Below are positions 34,691 to 45,407 of a stretch of DNA of 64,000 nt, one piece after another. The notes below the pieces were generated by a model. It did no database searches. It saw only the letters and a program-made list of their open reading frames with translations, and had not been told where the DNA came from. Origin of the DNA: Fidelibacterota bacterium. GTDB taxonomy: Bacteria > Pseudomonadota > Alphaproteobacteria > Rhodospirillales > Rhodospirillaceae. The position numbers and the translations under genes were made by a program. The stretch's first letter is position 1; each line of letters begins with the position of its first letter. Location: the NCBI GenBank assembly GCA_947476275.1, contig CANJPQ010000020.1:1-64000 (forward strand), read 5' to 3'.

Positions 34691-34882
34691 GGCTGAGTTG
34701 CCTCCTGACGGTGGGTCGAAAAATCCAACGCCGGAGTTTCTCTATTGTTCCGGGCCACGCCCTGCGTGCCGCGCCTAGGTTTTTGCAAAGTCACCCGATA
34801 AGATAGGCTTCGTAAGAGCCAAATCCTTCTGGATTCTAGCTATTTTGCCCCTTCGCGGGCGTTGAAGGCGCTGTAGACGCCC

Positions 34883-37054
34883 ATGCTTAAGTCGTCATCA
34901 CGCACGCGGACCGGTTCCAAGCGCCCCAAGGCCTCTGGGGCCAATGCCGCGGGCCGAACGGCCGCGCGCAAGGCCACTGCTAAGGCTGCGATCACACCGG
35001 TGACAGACCTCGTCGAAGCCCTGGTCGTGGAATGCCGGGGCGGGCTGATCACCGCGATGAACCCCGCGGGGCGCGCGCTGCTTGGGTACGCGGGGAAAGC
35101 GCCGCTCGGCACCCCGTTCGTGTCTCTCATCGCCGACGCCGCCGCAGCCCGCAAACTGTCCGGCTCGCTGCTGGCGCTAACGGTTGGCCGTCAGCCCAAG
35201 GCCATGACGCTGCTCGGGCGAAGCGGCAAGGCCGTCGCCGTGACCTTGCGCGCGTCGCGCCTGGACCGGGGCGCCGACGGGCGCCTCCTGGTCGTCGCGT
35301 CCCCGGCCGCCGCAAGCCCAGCCGGGACCGAGGGCAAGGAGATCGGCCAAGCCCATGCGGTCATCCAGGCGATTGGGGCGGCGATCCTGGGTGTGGATAG
35401 CCGAGGTCTGGTGCGCCTCGCGAACCGGGCCGCCGACCAATTATTCGGCATCCGCGCGGGCGCGATGCTCGGCCACCCGATCCGCGATTTCCTCCCGGCC
35501 TGGGCAGGCAGCGGCGTCAACGGCGATAGCGCCCTGAGTGTGCCGCCGGAGATTCTCGGCCTGGCCCGCGACATCACGGCGGTGCGTCCCGACGGCGGCC
35601 ATTTCCCCGCCGACATTACGGTCACGCGCGCCGATCAAAGCCCCAACGGCGGTGGGCTCTATGCGGTCATCGTGCGTGACGCGAGCGCGCGTAAGGCGTC
35701 CGAAGATGCAAACCGCTCCTACGCCGATCGTCTCGCGCAAGAGGTCGAAGCGCGCACGGCGGAACTACGCACGCTCTCCAAGCATCAGCAGCGCATCCTC
35801 GAGGCCGCCTCGGACGGCATTGTCGGCGTCGGTCTCGACGGCACGATCCAGTCCGCCAATCGGGCCGCGGCCGATTTGCTCAACCGCGACATCCGCGCTC
35901 TGACCGGCATTAGCTTGGACCGCGCCTTCGTATTCGGGACCGGCACCACCGTCGGCACCACGGGCCGGCCATCGCAGATCCGTGCGCAGCTCTGGAACGG
36001 GCCGTTCCATGTCGCGCTGCACGCGCGACTGGCGCGCACCGATGGTGAGTCCTTCGACGCCGAATACACCATCGCGCCGATCACCGAAGGCCGCGAGACC
36101 AAGGGCTACGTCGTCACTTTTCGCGACATCTCCGAGCGCAAGCGCGCTGAGACCGAGATGCTACTTTCTGCCGCCGTGCTTGAACATTCCACTGAAGGCG
36201 TGTTGATCGCCGACAGCCGCGGTCGCATCACCAAGACCAATCCCGCGTTCCGGCGCATCACCGGCTACGAGCCCCAGGAACTGGTCGGCAAGTCGATAAT
36301 GGACGTGCTGTTCGCCGAGGCCAAAGCCTCGCCTGGCGTGCTCAATCCGTTGCGGACCATGACCCAGACGGAGTGGGAGCAGTGGTGCAAGAATAAGTCC
36401 GGCAAGCGCTATGCCGCGCGCATCAACATGTCCGTCGTGCGCGATCCCGAAGGTCAGGTGCAGCAATATGCTGCGATCGTCTCCGACATTACCCAGCGCA
36501 AGTTGGACGAGGAGAAGATCCTCTACCAAGCCAACTACGATCAACTTACCGGGCTCGCCAACCGCACCCTATTCATGGATCGCCTCACGCGTCTGGTGGT
36601 GGAGAGCAAGCGTACCAAGACCAACGTCGGGCTGATGTTCATCGACCTCGATGGCTTCAAGGCGATCAATGATACCCTCGGCCACGACGCTGGCGATCTC
36701 CTGCTGAAGGGGTGTGCACGTCGTCTGGAGAAGTCGGTACGCGAATCCGACACGGTGGCGCGCCTCGGCGGCGACGAGTTCACGGTCATCATGCCCGCCC
36801 TCGACAGCCTCGATGCCGCCACGGTGGTCGCCGGCCGTATCATCCGGTCCCTGAGTGAGCCCTTCGACCTGGATGGGCGTGCGGGCCATGTCTCGGCGTC
36901 CATCGGCATCTCGGTCCTCCCGCAACAGGCCGCCGATGCCCCCGGGCTGCTTCACAATGCCGATGTGGCCATGTATCACGCCAAGCGCAGCGGCAAGGCC
37001 ATGTATAAGATTTACACCGCCGACCTCGAAGCGCCGCCCCCCAAAGGCTCTTGA
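34883..37054 (+). CDS. Multi-PAS diguanylate cyclase
   Basis: A 723-residue sensor that makes c-di-GMP. After a basic, Ala-rich N-terminus there are about four PAS domains (roughly 40-150, 155-275, 300-430 and 435-560), with a coiled coil near 275-305 (RLAQEVEARTAELRTLSKHQQRIL). The C-terminal GGDEF domain (about 560-715) is complete: IDLDGFKAINDTLGHDAGDLL, GGDEF near 629 and an RESD inhibitory site five residues before it. No EAL domain and no membrane segment is seen, so it senses cytoplasmic signals. It contrasts with the degenerate GGDEF protein at 21429. Confidence 0.9.
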   Translation: MLKSSSRTRTGSKRPKASGANAAGRTAARKATAKAAITPVTDLVEALVVECRGGLITAMNPAGRALLGYAGKAPLGTPFVSLIADAAAARKLSGSLLALTVGRQPKAMTLLGRSGKAVAVTLRASRLDRGADGRLLVVASPAAASPAGTEGKEIGQAHAVIQAIGAAILGVDSRGLVRLANRAADQLFGIRAGAMLGHPIRDFLPAWAGSGVNGDSALSVPPEILGLARDITAVRPDGGHFPADITVTRADQSPNGGGLYAVIVRDASARKASEDANRSYADRLAQEVEARTAELRTLSKHQQRILEAASDGIVGVGLDGTIQSANRAAADLLNRDIRALTGISLDRAFVFGTGTTVGTTGRPSQIRAQLWNGPFHVALHARLARTDGESFDAEYTIAPITEGRETKGYVVTFRDISERKRAETEMLLSAAVLEHSTEGVLIADSRGRITKTNPAFRRITGYEPQELVGKSIMDVLFAEAKASPGVLNPLRTMTQTEWEQWCKNKSGKRYAARINMSVVRDPEGQVQQYAAIVSDITQRKLDEEKILYQANYDQLTGLANRTLFMDRLTRLVVESKRTKTNVGLMFIDLDGFKAINDTLGHDAGDLLLKGCARRLEKSVRESDTVARLGGDEFTVIMPALDSLDAATVVAGRIIRSLSEPFDLDGRAGHVSASIGISVLPQQAADAPGLLHNADVAMYHAKRSGKAMYKIYTADLEAPPPKGS

Positions 37055-37162
37055 AATCACACACGAAATCCGCCCGGATTCGGTACTTGCAATCGGCACT
37101 TTGCTCCGCCACAAGCATCGCACCGGGGGCGGCCGCCGCTCGGTTTTTCTGAGCCCGGACCG

Positions 37163-39145
37163 ATGAAAGACTCCACCCTGACCGCTTCACACGCTGACCT
37201 CGCCAATGCCATCCGGTTCCTCTCCGTCGATGCTGTGGAAAAGGCCAATTCGGGCCATCCCGGTATGCCGATGGGCATGGCCGACGTCGCCACCGTGCTG
37301 TTCACGCAGGTTCTGAAATACGACGCGTCGCAGCCCCGTTGGCCCGACCGGGATCGCTTCGTCCTGTCCGCCGGTCACGGCTCGATGCTGCTCTACAGTC
37401 TCATGTACCTGACCGGGTACGCGGATGTGGATCTGGAGCAGATCAAGAACTTCCGCCAGTTCGGCAGCCGCACGGCGGGACATCCGGAATTCGGGCATGT
37501 CTCCGCCGCCGAGACCACCACGGGCCCACTCGGCCAGGGGCTCGGCAACGCGGTCGGCCTTGCGCTGGCGGAGCGTCTGCTCGCCGCGCGCTACGGCAAG
37601 GATGCGGTCGATCACCACACCTACGTCATCGCCGGCGACGGCTGCTTGATGGAAGGCATCAGCCACGAAGCGATCTCGCTCGCCGGACATCTTAAGCTCA
37701 ACAAGCTGATCGTGCTGTGGGACGACAACCGCATCAGCATCGACGGCCCGACCGATCTCACCGTGTCCGACGATCAACGCAAGCGCTTCGAGGCGAGCGG
37801 CTGGGCGACGGATGCCGTCGACGGTCATGACCAGACGGCCATCGCCGCCGCCATCGCCAAGGCTCAGAAGAGCGACAAGCCGGTGATGATCGCTTGCCGC
37901 ACCACCATCGGTTATGGCGCGCCGAAACTTGCCGGCACGTCCAAGACTCATGGCTCTCCTCTGGGTGCGGAAGAAATTGCCGGCGCGCGCGCGAAACTCG
38001 GCTGGAACCATGCGCCGTTCGAGGTGCCGGACGATGTGCTGACAACCTGGCGCCAAGCCGGTGCCCGCGGTGGTGCCGAACGCAAGGCCTGGGAAGGTCG
38101 TGTCGCGAAGCTGCCGAACAAGGCGGAATTCGATCGCGTGCAATCCGGCAAGTTGCCGGCCGGCTGGCACGATGCGGTGGCTGCGCTGAAAAGGAAGACG
38201 TCGGCGGAAATGCCGAAGGTCGCCACGCGCGTGTCCTCGCAAACCGTGCTCGAAACGCTAACGTCGCAGATCCCGGAAATGATCGGCGGCTCCGCCGATC
38301 TCACCGGATCCAACAACACCAAGACCGCGGCGCTCAAGCCGATCACCGCCGCCGATTTTTCCGGCCGCTACGTCTACTACGGCGTGCGTGAGCACGGCAT
38401 GGCGGCGGCGATGAATGGCCTCGCCCTGCACGGCGGTATCATCCCGTACGGCGGCACCTTTTTGGTGTTCACCGACTATTGCCGCCCGTCGATCCGTTTG
38501 TCGGCGCTCATGGGCCTGCGCGTGATCTACGTGATGACGCACGATTCCATCGGCCTGGGCGAAGACGGCCCGACACATCAGCCGGTCGAGCATCTCGCCG
38601 CGTTGCGCGCGATCCCCAATCTCCTGGTGATGCGCCCTTGCGACACCGTCGAGACCGCGGAATGCTGGGCGCTTGCGCTGGAGAATGACAAGCGTCCGTC
38701 GATCCTCGCGCTCACGCGCCAAAATCTGCCGACGCTGCGCACGCAGCACACAGACGAAAACCTCTGTGCCAAGGGCGCCTATGTGCTCGAAGAAGCCGCC
38801 GGCAAACGCCAGGCAACGCTGATCGCCAGCGGCAGCGAAGTCATGCTGGCTGTAGAAGCGCGCAAGAAGCTGGCGGAAGCCGGCATCCAGGCGGCGGTGG
38901 TGTCGATGCCATCGTGGGAACTGTTCGATGCGCAGCCGGAAGGCTATCGCAATCACGTCTTGGGCGACGGCGTGCGCGTGGCTTGCGAAGCGGCGGGCAT
39001 GTTCGGTTGGGAACGCTATGTCGGCGACAAGGGTGCGACCGTGGGTATGCCCGGGTTCGGCGCCTCGGCCCCGGCGCCGGCCTTGTACAAACACTTCGGC
39101 ATCACCGCGGACGCCATTGTCGCCGCAGTGAAGGCCCGCCTGTAG
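37163..39145 (+). CDS. tkt: Transketolase
   Basis: A 660-residue thiamine-diphosphate enzyme that moves two-carbon units in the pentose phosphate pathway. [13 protein letters not shown] near the start, the diphosphate-binding [13 protein letters not shown] with [10 protein letters not shown], and the second-domain [18 protein letters not shown] are all present. The C-terminal domain ends with [22 protein letters not shown] and [16 protein letters not shown]. Length is normal. The rpe gene follows after 13 bp on the same strand, so both pentose phosphate steps are co-expressed. Confidence 0.97.
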   Translation: MKDSTLTASHADLANAIRFLSVDAVEKANSGHPGMPMGMADVATVLFTQVLKYDASQPRWPDRDRFVLSAGHGSMLLYSLMYLTGYADVDLEQIKNFRQFGSRTAGHPEFGHVSAAETTTGPLGQGLGNAVGLALAERLLAARYGKDAVDHHTYVIAGDGCLMEGISHEAISLAGHLKLNKLIVLWDDNRISIDGPTDLTVSDDQRKRFEASGWATDAVDGHDQTAIAAAIAKAQKSDKPVMIACRTTIGYGAPKLAGTSKTHGSPLGAEEIAGARAKLGWNHAPFEVPDDVLTTWRQAGARGGAERKAWEGRVAKLPNKAEFDRVQSGKLPAGWHDAVAALKRKTSAEMPKVATRVSSQTVLETLTSQIPEMIGGSADLTGSNNTKTAALKPITAADFSGRYVYYGVREHGMAAAMNGLALHGGIIPYGGTFLVFTDYCRPSIRLSALMGLRVIYVMTHDSIGLGEDGPTHQPVEHLAALRAIPNLLVMRPCDTVETAECWALALENDKRPSILALTRQNLPTLRTQHTDENLCAKGAYVLEEAAGKRQATLIASGSEVMLAVEARKKLAEAGIQAAVVSMPSWELFDAQPEGYRNHVLGDGVRVACEAAGMFGWERYVGDKGATVGMPGFGASAPAPALYKHFGITADAIVAAVKARL

Positions 39146-39158
39146 GAGCGCGCAGCGA

Positions 39159-39806
39159 ATGGCCGTCAAGATCGCCCCAAGCATCCTGTCGGCTGACTTC
39201 GCCCGCCTTGGCGAGGAAGTGCGCGCGATCGATGCCGCGGGCGCGGATTACATCCACGTCGATGTGATGGATGGCCACTTCGTGCCCAATCTCACCATCG
39301 GCCCGATGGTCGTGAAGGCCCTGCGCGCGCACACGAAGAAGGTGCTCGACGTACACCTCATGATCGCGCCGGTGGATCCCTACATCCAAGCCTTCGCCGA
39401 TGCGGGCTCTGACATCATCACCGTTCATGCCGAAGCGACGCCCCATCTCGACCGGTCCTTGCAGGTGATCAGGGGGCTCGGCAAGAAAGCCGGCGTATCG
39501 CTCAATCCGGGGACACCCGAAAACGTCGTCGCTTACGTGCTCGACAAGATCGATCTCGTGCTGGTGATGAGCGTCAATCCCGGCTTCGGCGGGCAATCGT
39601 TCATCCCGAGTCAGCTCGACAAGATTGCGCGTTTGAAGGCGATGATCGGCAAGCGGCCGATCGAGCTTGAGGTCGACGGGGGAATCACGCCTGAGACCGC
39701 CGCCAAGTGTGTGACCGCCGGGGCCGACGTCCTGGTTGCCGGCACCGCCGTTTTCGGCACGATGGACTACGCCGGCAATATTGCGAAGCTGCGCATAAGC
39801 CACTGA
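39159..39806 (+). CDS. rpe: Ribulose-phosphate 3-epimerase
   Basis: A 215-residue TIM-barrel enzyme interconverting ribulose-5-phosphate and xylulose-5-phosphate. The N-terminal [18 protein letters not shown], the metal-binding [18 protein letters not shown], and the [16 protein letters not shown] and [11 protein letters not shown] blocks are complete. It is the second gene of the tkt-rpe unit. A weak hairpin (CCCGCT at 39825, AGCGGG at 39841) lies after the stop, without a T-run. Confidence 0.97.
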   Translation: MAVKIAPSILSADFARLGEEVRAIDAAGADYIHVDVMDGHFVPNLTIGPMVVKALRAHTKKVLDVHLMIAPVDPYIQAFADAGSDIITVHAEATPHLDRSLQVIRGLGKKAGVSLNPGTPENVVAYVLDKIDLVLVMSVNPGFGGQSFIPSQLDKIARLKAMIGKRPIELEVDGGITPETAAKCVTAGADVLVAGTAVFGTMDYAGNIAKLRISH

Positions 39807-39858
39807 ATTTGCTTGCAAAAATATCCCGCTTGCAAAGCCGAGCGGGCTGCAACAAAAG

Positions 39859-39876
39859 CTTCACAGTTCCGTCACA
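39859..39876 (+). promoter_or_regulatory. Candidate Pho box upstream of pstS
   Basis: CTTCACA (39859-39865) and CGTCACA (39870-39876) are two similar 7-base half-sites with start-to-start spacing of 11 bases, the arrangement of PhoB sites (CTGTCAT-N4-CTGTCAT). It lies about 70-90 bases before the pstS ATG. Just upstream, GCTTGCAAA occurs twice (39811 and 39828) in direct orientation. phoB itself is encoded at the end of this cluster. Confidence 0.6.
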
Positions 39877-39946
39877 AAAGGTAAGGCGTCTCTGGCTACG
39901 AATGGCCCTGTAAACGCGCCCGACAAGGGCTCAAGGGAGACCATCC

Positions 39947-40930
39947 ATGCATCGTTCCACCTTTTTGAAATTCGCCGGCGCCGCCCTGGCGACCACGCTG
40001 TTCGCCAGCACCGCTGCCGTCGCCATCGATGTCGATGCCGCGATCCCGAGCTACCAAAAGGCCTCGGGTGTGTCGGGCAGCATCAAGTCGATCGGCTCCG
40101 ATACCCTGAATAACCTGATGACGCTTTGGGCCGAAGGCTTCAGCAAGGAATATCCGAACGTCAACATCGAGATCGAAGGCAAGGGGTCGGGCACCGCCCC
40201 GCCGGCGCTGATCGCGGGCACCTCTCAGTTCGGCCCCATGTCCCGTCCGATGAAGGCCGGCGAGATGGACGACTTCGAGCGCAAGTACGGCTACAAGCCG
40301 ACCCCGATGCGCACCGCCGTCGACGCCCTGGCCGTGTTCGTCCACAAGGACAGCCCGGTGAAGTGCCTGTCGCTCGCGCAGCTCGACGCCATCTTCTCCA
40401 AGACCCGCAAGCGCGGCGCAAAGGCCGATGCGAAGACCTGGGGTGATGTCGGCGTGACCGGCGAAATGGCCGCGATGCCGATCTCCATGTACGGTCGTAA
40501 CTCCGCCTCCGGCACCTACGGCTACTTCAAGGAAGTCGCCATGGAAGACGGCGACTACAAGGACAGCGTCAAGGAACAGCCCGGTTCGTCCGCGGTCGTG
40601 CAGAGCATCGCATCCGACAAGGGCGCGATCGGTTACTCGGGCGTCGGTTACAAGACCGCCGACGTGAAGACCGTGCCGATCTCGGCGAAGGAAGGCGGCA
40701 CTTGCTACGATGCCACCTCCGACAACGCCTACGCCGGTAACTATCCCATCACTCGCTTCCTCTACGTTTACCTGAACAAGAACCCGAAGCAGGCGCTCGA
40801 TCCGGTCCGCGCGGAGTTCATCAAGTTCGTGCTGTCGAAGCAGGGCCAGCAGGGCGTGATCAAGGACGGCTTCTTCCCGGTGCCGGCCAAGGTTGCGCTG
40901 GACGACCGCAAGGCGTTCGGCCTGAATTAA
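39947..40930 (+). CDS. pstS: Phosphate ABC transporter substrate-binding protein PstS
   Basis: A 327-residue periplasmic phosphate-binding protein. The signal peptide ends near AAVAID. The phosphate-binding blocks are GSDTLNNLM, GKGSGTAPPALIAGTSQFGPMSRPM and YGRNSASGTYGYFKE, and ADVKTVPIS and the NKNPKQALDPVRAEFIKF ending fit. GGGAG lies before the ATG. It leads pstS-pstC-pstA-pstB-phoB and is preceded by a candidate Pho box, so it should be induced by phosphate limitation. Confidence 0.95.
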   Translation: MHRSTFLKFAGAALATTLFASTAAVAIDVDAAIPSYQKASGVSGSIKSIGSDTLNNLMTLWAEGFSKEYPNVNIEIEGKGSGTAPPALIAGTSQFGPMSRPMKAGEMDDFERKYGYKPTPMRTAVDALAVFVHKDSPVKCLSLAQLDAIFSKTRKRGAKADAKTWGDVGVTGEMAAMPISMYGRNSASGTYGYFKEVAMEDGDYKDSVKEQPGSSAVVQSIASDKGAIGYSGVGYKTADVKTVPISAKEGGTCYDATSDNAYAGNYPITRFLYVYLNKNPKQALDPVRAEFIKFVLSKQGQQGVIKDGFFPVPAKVALDDRKAFGLN

Positions 40931-40953
40931 TCGGCTTGGCCGACTGATTGGGG

Positions 40954-40985
40954 ATGGCGTCGGCGTAACTCTGCGTCGGCGCCAT
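40954..40985 (+). promoter_or_regulatory. Stem-loop between pstS and pstC
   Basis: ATGGCGTCGGCG (40954-40965) and CGTCGGCGCCAT (40974-40985) form a 12 bp stem with G-T pairs around TAACTCTG. No T-run follows. A smaller stem (TCGGC-TTG-GCCGA, 40931-40943) comes just before. Such structures after pstS commonly keep binding-protein message more abundant than permease message; that role is inferred here. Confidence 0.5.
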
Positions 40986-41024
40986 TCACGTTACTAACGA
41001 GCGTAGTTTTGAGCGGGGCGGGCC

Positions 41025-43649
41025 GTGGCAGAAACGACCAATGAAACGGGGCAGAGCTTTCTGCCGCAACAGCGTCGCAAAAAGACGACTCCGCGCTCCG
41101 TGATCATCGCCGACAAGGTCGCCGACTGGACCATCCGGATTGGCGGCATTGGCGTGATCGTCGCTGTGTTCGGCATCATGGTGTTCCTCGCGCAGACCGT
41201 CGTACCTCTGTTCATGGGCGGCGAAGTGCAGGGCAGCCATACTCTGGCCCGCGAAGAATCCCATCCTGCGCTGATGGATGTGATCGACGAGTATAAGACC
41301 GTCTCGGTCTCCGTGGCGGAAGACGGCGCGATCAGCGCCTTTCATATCGCGACCGGCACGTCACTTACGGTGCCGCCGCTCGATTTCGGCGGCCGCAAGG
41401 TCATGGGCTTCAATCACACGCTGAACGGCCGCGACATGGCGTTCGGCTTCGACGACGGTACCTTGCGCCTCGCCAAGCTGAATATGGGGGCGGTGCTGCT
41501 CGAAGGCGATCTTCCCGCGGGTCTCACCAAACTTGAAAATGGCGACATGACCGACGGCAGTGCCGTCTACAGCCAGGCGGCCGCGGGCCAGATCCGCAAG
41601 ATCACGGTCAGTGCCGTGCTTGAGGCGCCGCAGCAGATCGCAACGCAAGGCACCGCACTCGTCGCGGTCGACTATCGCCTCGGCGGGACGGTCGAACGGC
41701 CCGAAAAATCGTTCGTGACCATCGATGCCAATGGCATCGGCCGCCTGTCGCGGTCCGAAGCCAAGAGCAACATGATGACCGGCGAAGTCACCGAAACGCT
41801 TACGTCCTCGGAACTCCCCGGTCTGCCCCAGGGCGTCAAGGTTGCGCGGGTGCTGATGAACACCTCCGCGGACGCTGTGATGGTGGCCGACAGCGAAGGC
41901 ACAATCTATCGCTACGCCACGCGCAATTTCGATGCGCCGCAATTGGCCGAAACCGTGAAGTTGTTGCCCAGCGGTGTGTCTCTCACCACCATGGGCTTCT
42001 TGATCGGCGAACAGTCGATCGTTCTCGGCGGTTCCGACGGCTCGCTCGATGTCTACTATCGGCTTCCGCGCCGCGAGGGCGACAAGGAAACCGCCGACGG
42101 CCAGATCCTGGTCCGCGGCAAGGTGCTTGAGCGTCACAAGAAGGCCGTCGTGAACATGGATGCCAGTCAGCGCGGCAAGCTGTTCGTGACCGCGGACGAG
42201 GGCGGCGAAGTGTGGGTGCGCCATTCGACCAGCGAACAGGTCCTGCTGCGTCTCAAGCCGAAGGATTACGACGGTGCCTACAAGGCCGTGGCGCTGGCGC
42301 CGCGCGAGAACGGCGTGTTGGCGATCGCCACCAGCGGACGCGTGTTCGAATGGGACATCTCGGTGCCGCATCCGGAGACCACGCTGAAGACGATCTTCGG
42401 TAAGGTTTGGTATGAGGGCTATAGCGAGCCCACGTATACGTGGCAGTCGTCGTCCGGAACGGATGCCTTCGAGCCCAAGCTGTCTCTGGTCCCACTCATC
42501 TTCGGGACCTTGAAGGCCACGATTTATTCACTGCTGTTCGCAGTGCCGATTGCGCTGAGCGCGGCAGTATACACCTCCGAGTTCGTGCACCCGAAGGTCC
42601 GCGCTGTCGTGAAGCCGGTGATGGAGATGATGGCGTCGCTGCCGTCGGTCGTGTTGGGTTTCATCGTCGCGCTCATCCTTGCGCCTATTGTCGAGACATG
42701 GATCGGCGCGGTCATATTGGCGACGTTCCTTGTGCCGATGTCGTGGCTGCTTGGCGCACACCTGTGGCAGTTGCTGCCCAATCCCATCGCGCTGCGTTAC
42801 GGCGGGTTGCCGAGATTCGGGCTGATGTTCGCGGTCCTCTTCATTGCCGTGAACCTGGCCGTGACCCTCGGCCCCGGTTTCGAGCGCATCTTCTTCGCAG
42901 GCGACTTCAAGCAATGGGTGAACGGCTCCATCGGTGACAGCCACCGCTTCACCACGCTGCTGGTGCTGCCGATCGCGGTGGGTCTGATGTATTTCGGAAT
43001 GGAACGGTTCCTGCCGCCGCGCTTCAAGACGTGGGCGCGCAATCCCAATCGCACGGTCGCCGGCCTTGCTGAAATGGCGCGCTGGGTGTTGACCCTGACT
43101 GTCGGCTGGGGCGTATCGGCGGTGGTTGCATCCGTTCTGATCGCGGTAGGCCTCGATCCGCGCGGCGGGTTTCTCGATACCTACGTGCAGCGCAATACTT
43201 TGATCGTCGGCTTCGCGATGGGCTTTGCGGTGATCCCGATCATCTACACCATCGCCGAGGACGCGCTGAACTCTGTGCCCGAGCATCTGCGCGGGGCGAG
43301 TTTGGGGTGTGGCGCGACCCAGTGGCAGACCGCCGTTCTCGTTATTCTGCCGACCGCCATGAGCGGCGTTTTCGCCGGCATTATGGTGGGAATGGGACGC
43401 GCCGTGGGCGAGACCATGATCGTGGTGATGGCCGCCGGCAACACGCCGGTGCTGGATTGGAATCTGTTCAACGGTTTGCGCGCGTTGTCGGCGAATATCG
43501 CGGTGGAAATGCCGGAGGCGGTCCAGGGCGGTACGCTGTACCGCATGCTCTTCCTGGCGGCGCTCACGCTGTTTGCCATCACCTTCGTCGTCAATACGCT
43601 CGCGGAAATGATCCGCCAGCGGTTCCGTAAGCGCGCAGCCCAGCTGTGA
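41025..43649 (+). CDS. pstC: Phosphate ABC transporter permease PstC with a large N-terminal extension
   Basis: An 874-residue protein, almost three times the size of E. coli PstC. One membrane helix (about 38-62) is followed by some 400 residues of repeating beta-rich sequence (AISAFHIATGTSL, MAFGFDDGTLRLAKL, EGTIYRYATRN, LFVTADEGGEVWVRHS) that looks like a WD40-type propeller outside the membrane. The canonical permease domain starts near 495 (PLIFGTLKATIYSLLFAVPIALSAAVY) and includes the EAA-like loop EHLRGASLGCGATQWQT. The start is a GTG at 41025 after GGGGCGGG. Similar long PstC forms occur in other proteobacteria. The stop overlaps the pstA start (GTGA). Confidence 0.92.
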   Translation: MAETTNETGQSFLPQQRRKKTTPRSVIIADKVADWTIRIGGIGVIVAVFGIMVFLAQTVVPLFMGGEVQGSHTLAREESHPALMDVIDEYKTVSVSVAEDGAISAFHIATGTSLTVPPLDFGGRKVMGFNHTLNGRDMAFGFDDGTLRLAKLNMGAVLLEGDLPAGLTKLENGDMTDGSAVYSQAAAGQIRKITVSAVLEAPQQIATQGTALVAVDYRLGGTVERPEKSFVTIDANGIGRLSRSEAKSNMMTGEVTETLTSSELPGLPQGVKVARVLMNTSADAVMVADSEGTIYRYATRNFDAPQLAETVKLLPSGVSLTTMGFLIGEQSIVLGGSDGSLDVYYRLPRREGDKETADGQILVRGKVLERHKKAVVNMDASQRGKLFVTADEGGEVWVRHSTSEQVLLRLKPKDYDGAYKAVALAPRENGVLAIATSGRVFEWDISVPHPETTLKTIFGKVWYEGYSEPTYTWQSSSGTDAFEPKLSLVPLIFGTLKATIYSLLFAVPIALSAAVYTSEFVHPKVRAVVKPVMEMMASLPSVVLGFIVALILAPIVETWIGAVILATFLVPMSWLLGAHLWQLLPNPIALRYGGLPRFGLMFAVLFIAVNLAVTLGPGFERIFFAGDFKQWVNGSIGDSHRFTTLLVLPIAVGLMYFGMERFLPPRFKTWARNPNRTVAGLAEMARWVLTLTVGWGVSAVVASVLIAVGLDPRGGFLDTYVQRNTLIVGFAMGFAVIPIIYTIAEDALNSVPEHLRGASLGCGATQWQTAVLVILPTAMSGVFAGIMVGMGRAVGETMIVVMAAGNTPVLDWNLFNGLRALSANIAVEMPEAVQGGTLYRMLFLAALTLFAITFVVNTLAEMIRQRFRKRAAQL

Positions 43650-45397
43650 AGGACGAGCAAAACATGGAGATCGCTGCCGCCGTTGCGTCGGGTGCCGTCG
43701 CGCAGAATGCGCGCACATATCATCGCGTGACGGATTTGCGCGCGCGTGGCGAGCCGTTCACCTGGGTGCTCGGCGGCGCCCTGTGTCTCGGCATCGTCAT
43801 GATCGTCGGTTTCCTTTTGCTGGTTTTGTGGAACGGATTTCTGACATTCGTGCCGCGTCCGGTCGCCGTGGTCACGACCACCGCCGGCAAGGTGTCGGCC
43901 GGCGAAGTGGCGCGCACCGATACGTTCCGGCCTGCGCCCGACGCGCTCGCGAAGCTTGCGCCGGACGCGCAGGAAAAGATCAAGAAGGCCGAAGGCTTTG
44001 CCGGCCGAACCTTGTATCGCATCGGCAACTTCGATCTTTATAGCGAAGACTTCCGCTGGATCGATGACAATGAGATCAAGTCGACCGAGTACCCGAAGAA
44101 CATCGTCTACGTCGAGCGCCAGGAATGGGGCCCCTTTATCGGTACGGTGAAAGCCATCACCCTGGATGGAAAGCCAGCCGAAGGAACGGACTTCTCGGCG
44201 CCCGCGGTCGCCTCCGCCTACAGCGAGGCACTGGCGCGCGGCAAGCGCGTCCGCGAGATCGAGCGCGATGAGATCGGTAACGTCAATCATGAGGTCGAGC
44301 GTGCACGCCTCGCGGTCCGTAAGGCGGAATTGAAGAGCGGCCGCGATAGCCAGGCCTACAAGGACGCGGCCGCGCATTTCGAGCAGCTCAGTGTCGACTC
44401 GCGCGGGGAGTATGAGCGCCTCACCGCGGAGGTGCAGCGCCTGCGCAGCATCAACGACAAGTTCACGGTGACGTTCGCGGAGATCGGCGGACGCGAAAAG
44501 ACTGTGCCGATGGTCAACATCGTGCGGGCCTACATGCCCAACGATCTGTCCTTCGCGCAAAAAGTCGGCGTGTACTTCTCGCGCTGGGGCGAGTTCCTGA
44601 TTTCCGAGCCGCGCGAAGCCAATACCGAAGGCGGCGTGTTTCCCGCAATCTTCGGCACCCTGGCGATGACGCTCCTGATGGTGATCGCGGTCGCTCCGTT
44701 TGGCGTGATGACGGCGCTTTACTTGCGTGAATACGCAAAACAAGGCCGGCTGGTGGCGTTCGTGCGCATCTCGGTGAACAATCTCGCCGGCGTGCCGTCC
44801 ATCGTTTACGGCGTGTTCGGCCTGGGCTTCTTCGCTTACGTCATCGGCGGGTCGATCGACCAGCTATTCTATCCCGAGCGCCTGCCCAATCCCACATTCG
44901 GGACCGGCGGACTGCTTTGGGCCTCACTCACCCTGGCCCTGTTGACGGTGCCGGTGGTGATCGTCGCAACCGAGGAAGCCCTGGCCGCGGTCCCGCGGTC
45001 CATGCGAGAGGGTTCGCTCGCGTGCGGCGCCTCCAAATGGCAGACGATCCGCAACATCGTCATGCCGCGCGCGCTCCCCGGCGTAATGACCGGCATCATC
45101 CTCGCGATGGCGCGCGGCGCCGGCGAGGTGGCCCCGCTCATGCTGGTCGGCGTTGTGAAACTCGCGCCGGAACTGCCGATCGACGGCCACTTCCCGTACG
45201 TGCATCTGGAGCGCAGCTTCATGCATCTGGGATTCCACATCTTCGATGTCGGCTTCCAGTCGCGCAATTCCGAGGCCGGCAAACCCATGGTGTTCGTCAC
45301 CACCGTCCTCCTGATCACTCTGGTCGCGGTCATGAATGCCGCGGCGATCATCATCCGTAATCGTCTCAAGCGCCGCTTCGTCGGCAGCCAGTTCTAG
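43646..45397 (+). CDS. pstA: Phosphate ABC transporter permease PstA with an inserted periplasmic region
   Basis: A 583-residue permease. After a first membrane helix (about 43-67) there is a periplasmic stretch of more than 200 residues, part of it predicted coiled coil (about 190-275: [30 protein letters not shown]). The standard PstA core follows from about 330, with helices and the EAA-type loop [30 protein letters not shown]. The start is GTG at 43646, overlapping the pstC stop, or ATG at 43664. Both permeases carrying large extracytoplasmic parts suggests they contact each other or PstS in the periplasm. Confidence 0.92.
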   Translation: MKDEQNMEIAAAVASGAVAQNARTYHRVTDLRARGEPFTWVLGGALCLGIVMIVGFLLLVLWNGFLTFVPRPVAVVTTTAGKVSAGEVARTDTFRPAPDALAKLAPDAQEKIKKAEGFAGRTLYRIGNFDLYSEDFRWIDDNEIKSTEYPKNIVYVERQEWGPFIGTVKAITLDGKPAEGTDFSAPAVASAYSEALARGKRVREIERDEIGNVNHEVERARLAVRKAELKSGRDSQAYKDAAAHFEQLSVDSRGEYERLTAEVQRLRSINDKFTVTFAEIGGREKTVPMVNIVRAYMPNDLSFAQKVGVYFSRWGEFLISEPREANTEGGVFPAIFGTLAMTLLMVIAVAPFGVMTALYLREYAKQGRLVAFVRISVNNLAGVPSIVYGVFGLGFFAYVIGGSIDQLFYPERLPNPTFGTGGLLWASLTLALLTVPVVIVATEEALAAVPRSMREGSLACGASKWQTIRNIVMPRALPGVMTGIILAMARGAGEVAPLMLVGVVKLAPELPIDGHFPYVHLERSFMHLGFHIFDVGFQSRNSEAGKPMVFVTTVLLITLVAVMNAAAIIIRNRLKRRFVGSQF

Positions 45398-45407
45398 GAA
45401 TCGCATT

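Noticed and set aside
42528-43718. A 396-codon minus-strand frame opposite pstC
   Set aside because: It is His/Arg/Gln-rich and lies entirely over the conserved PstC permease domain.
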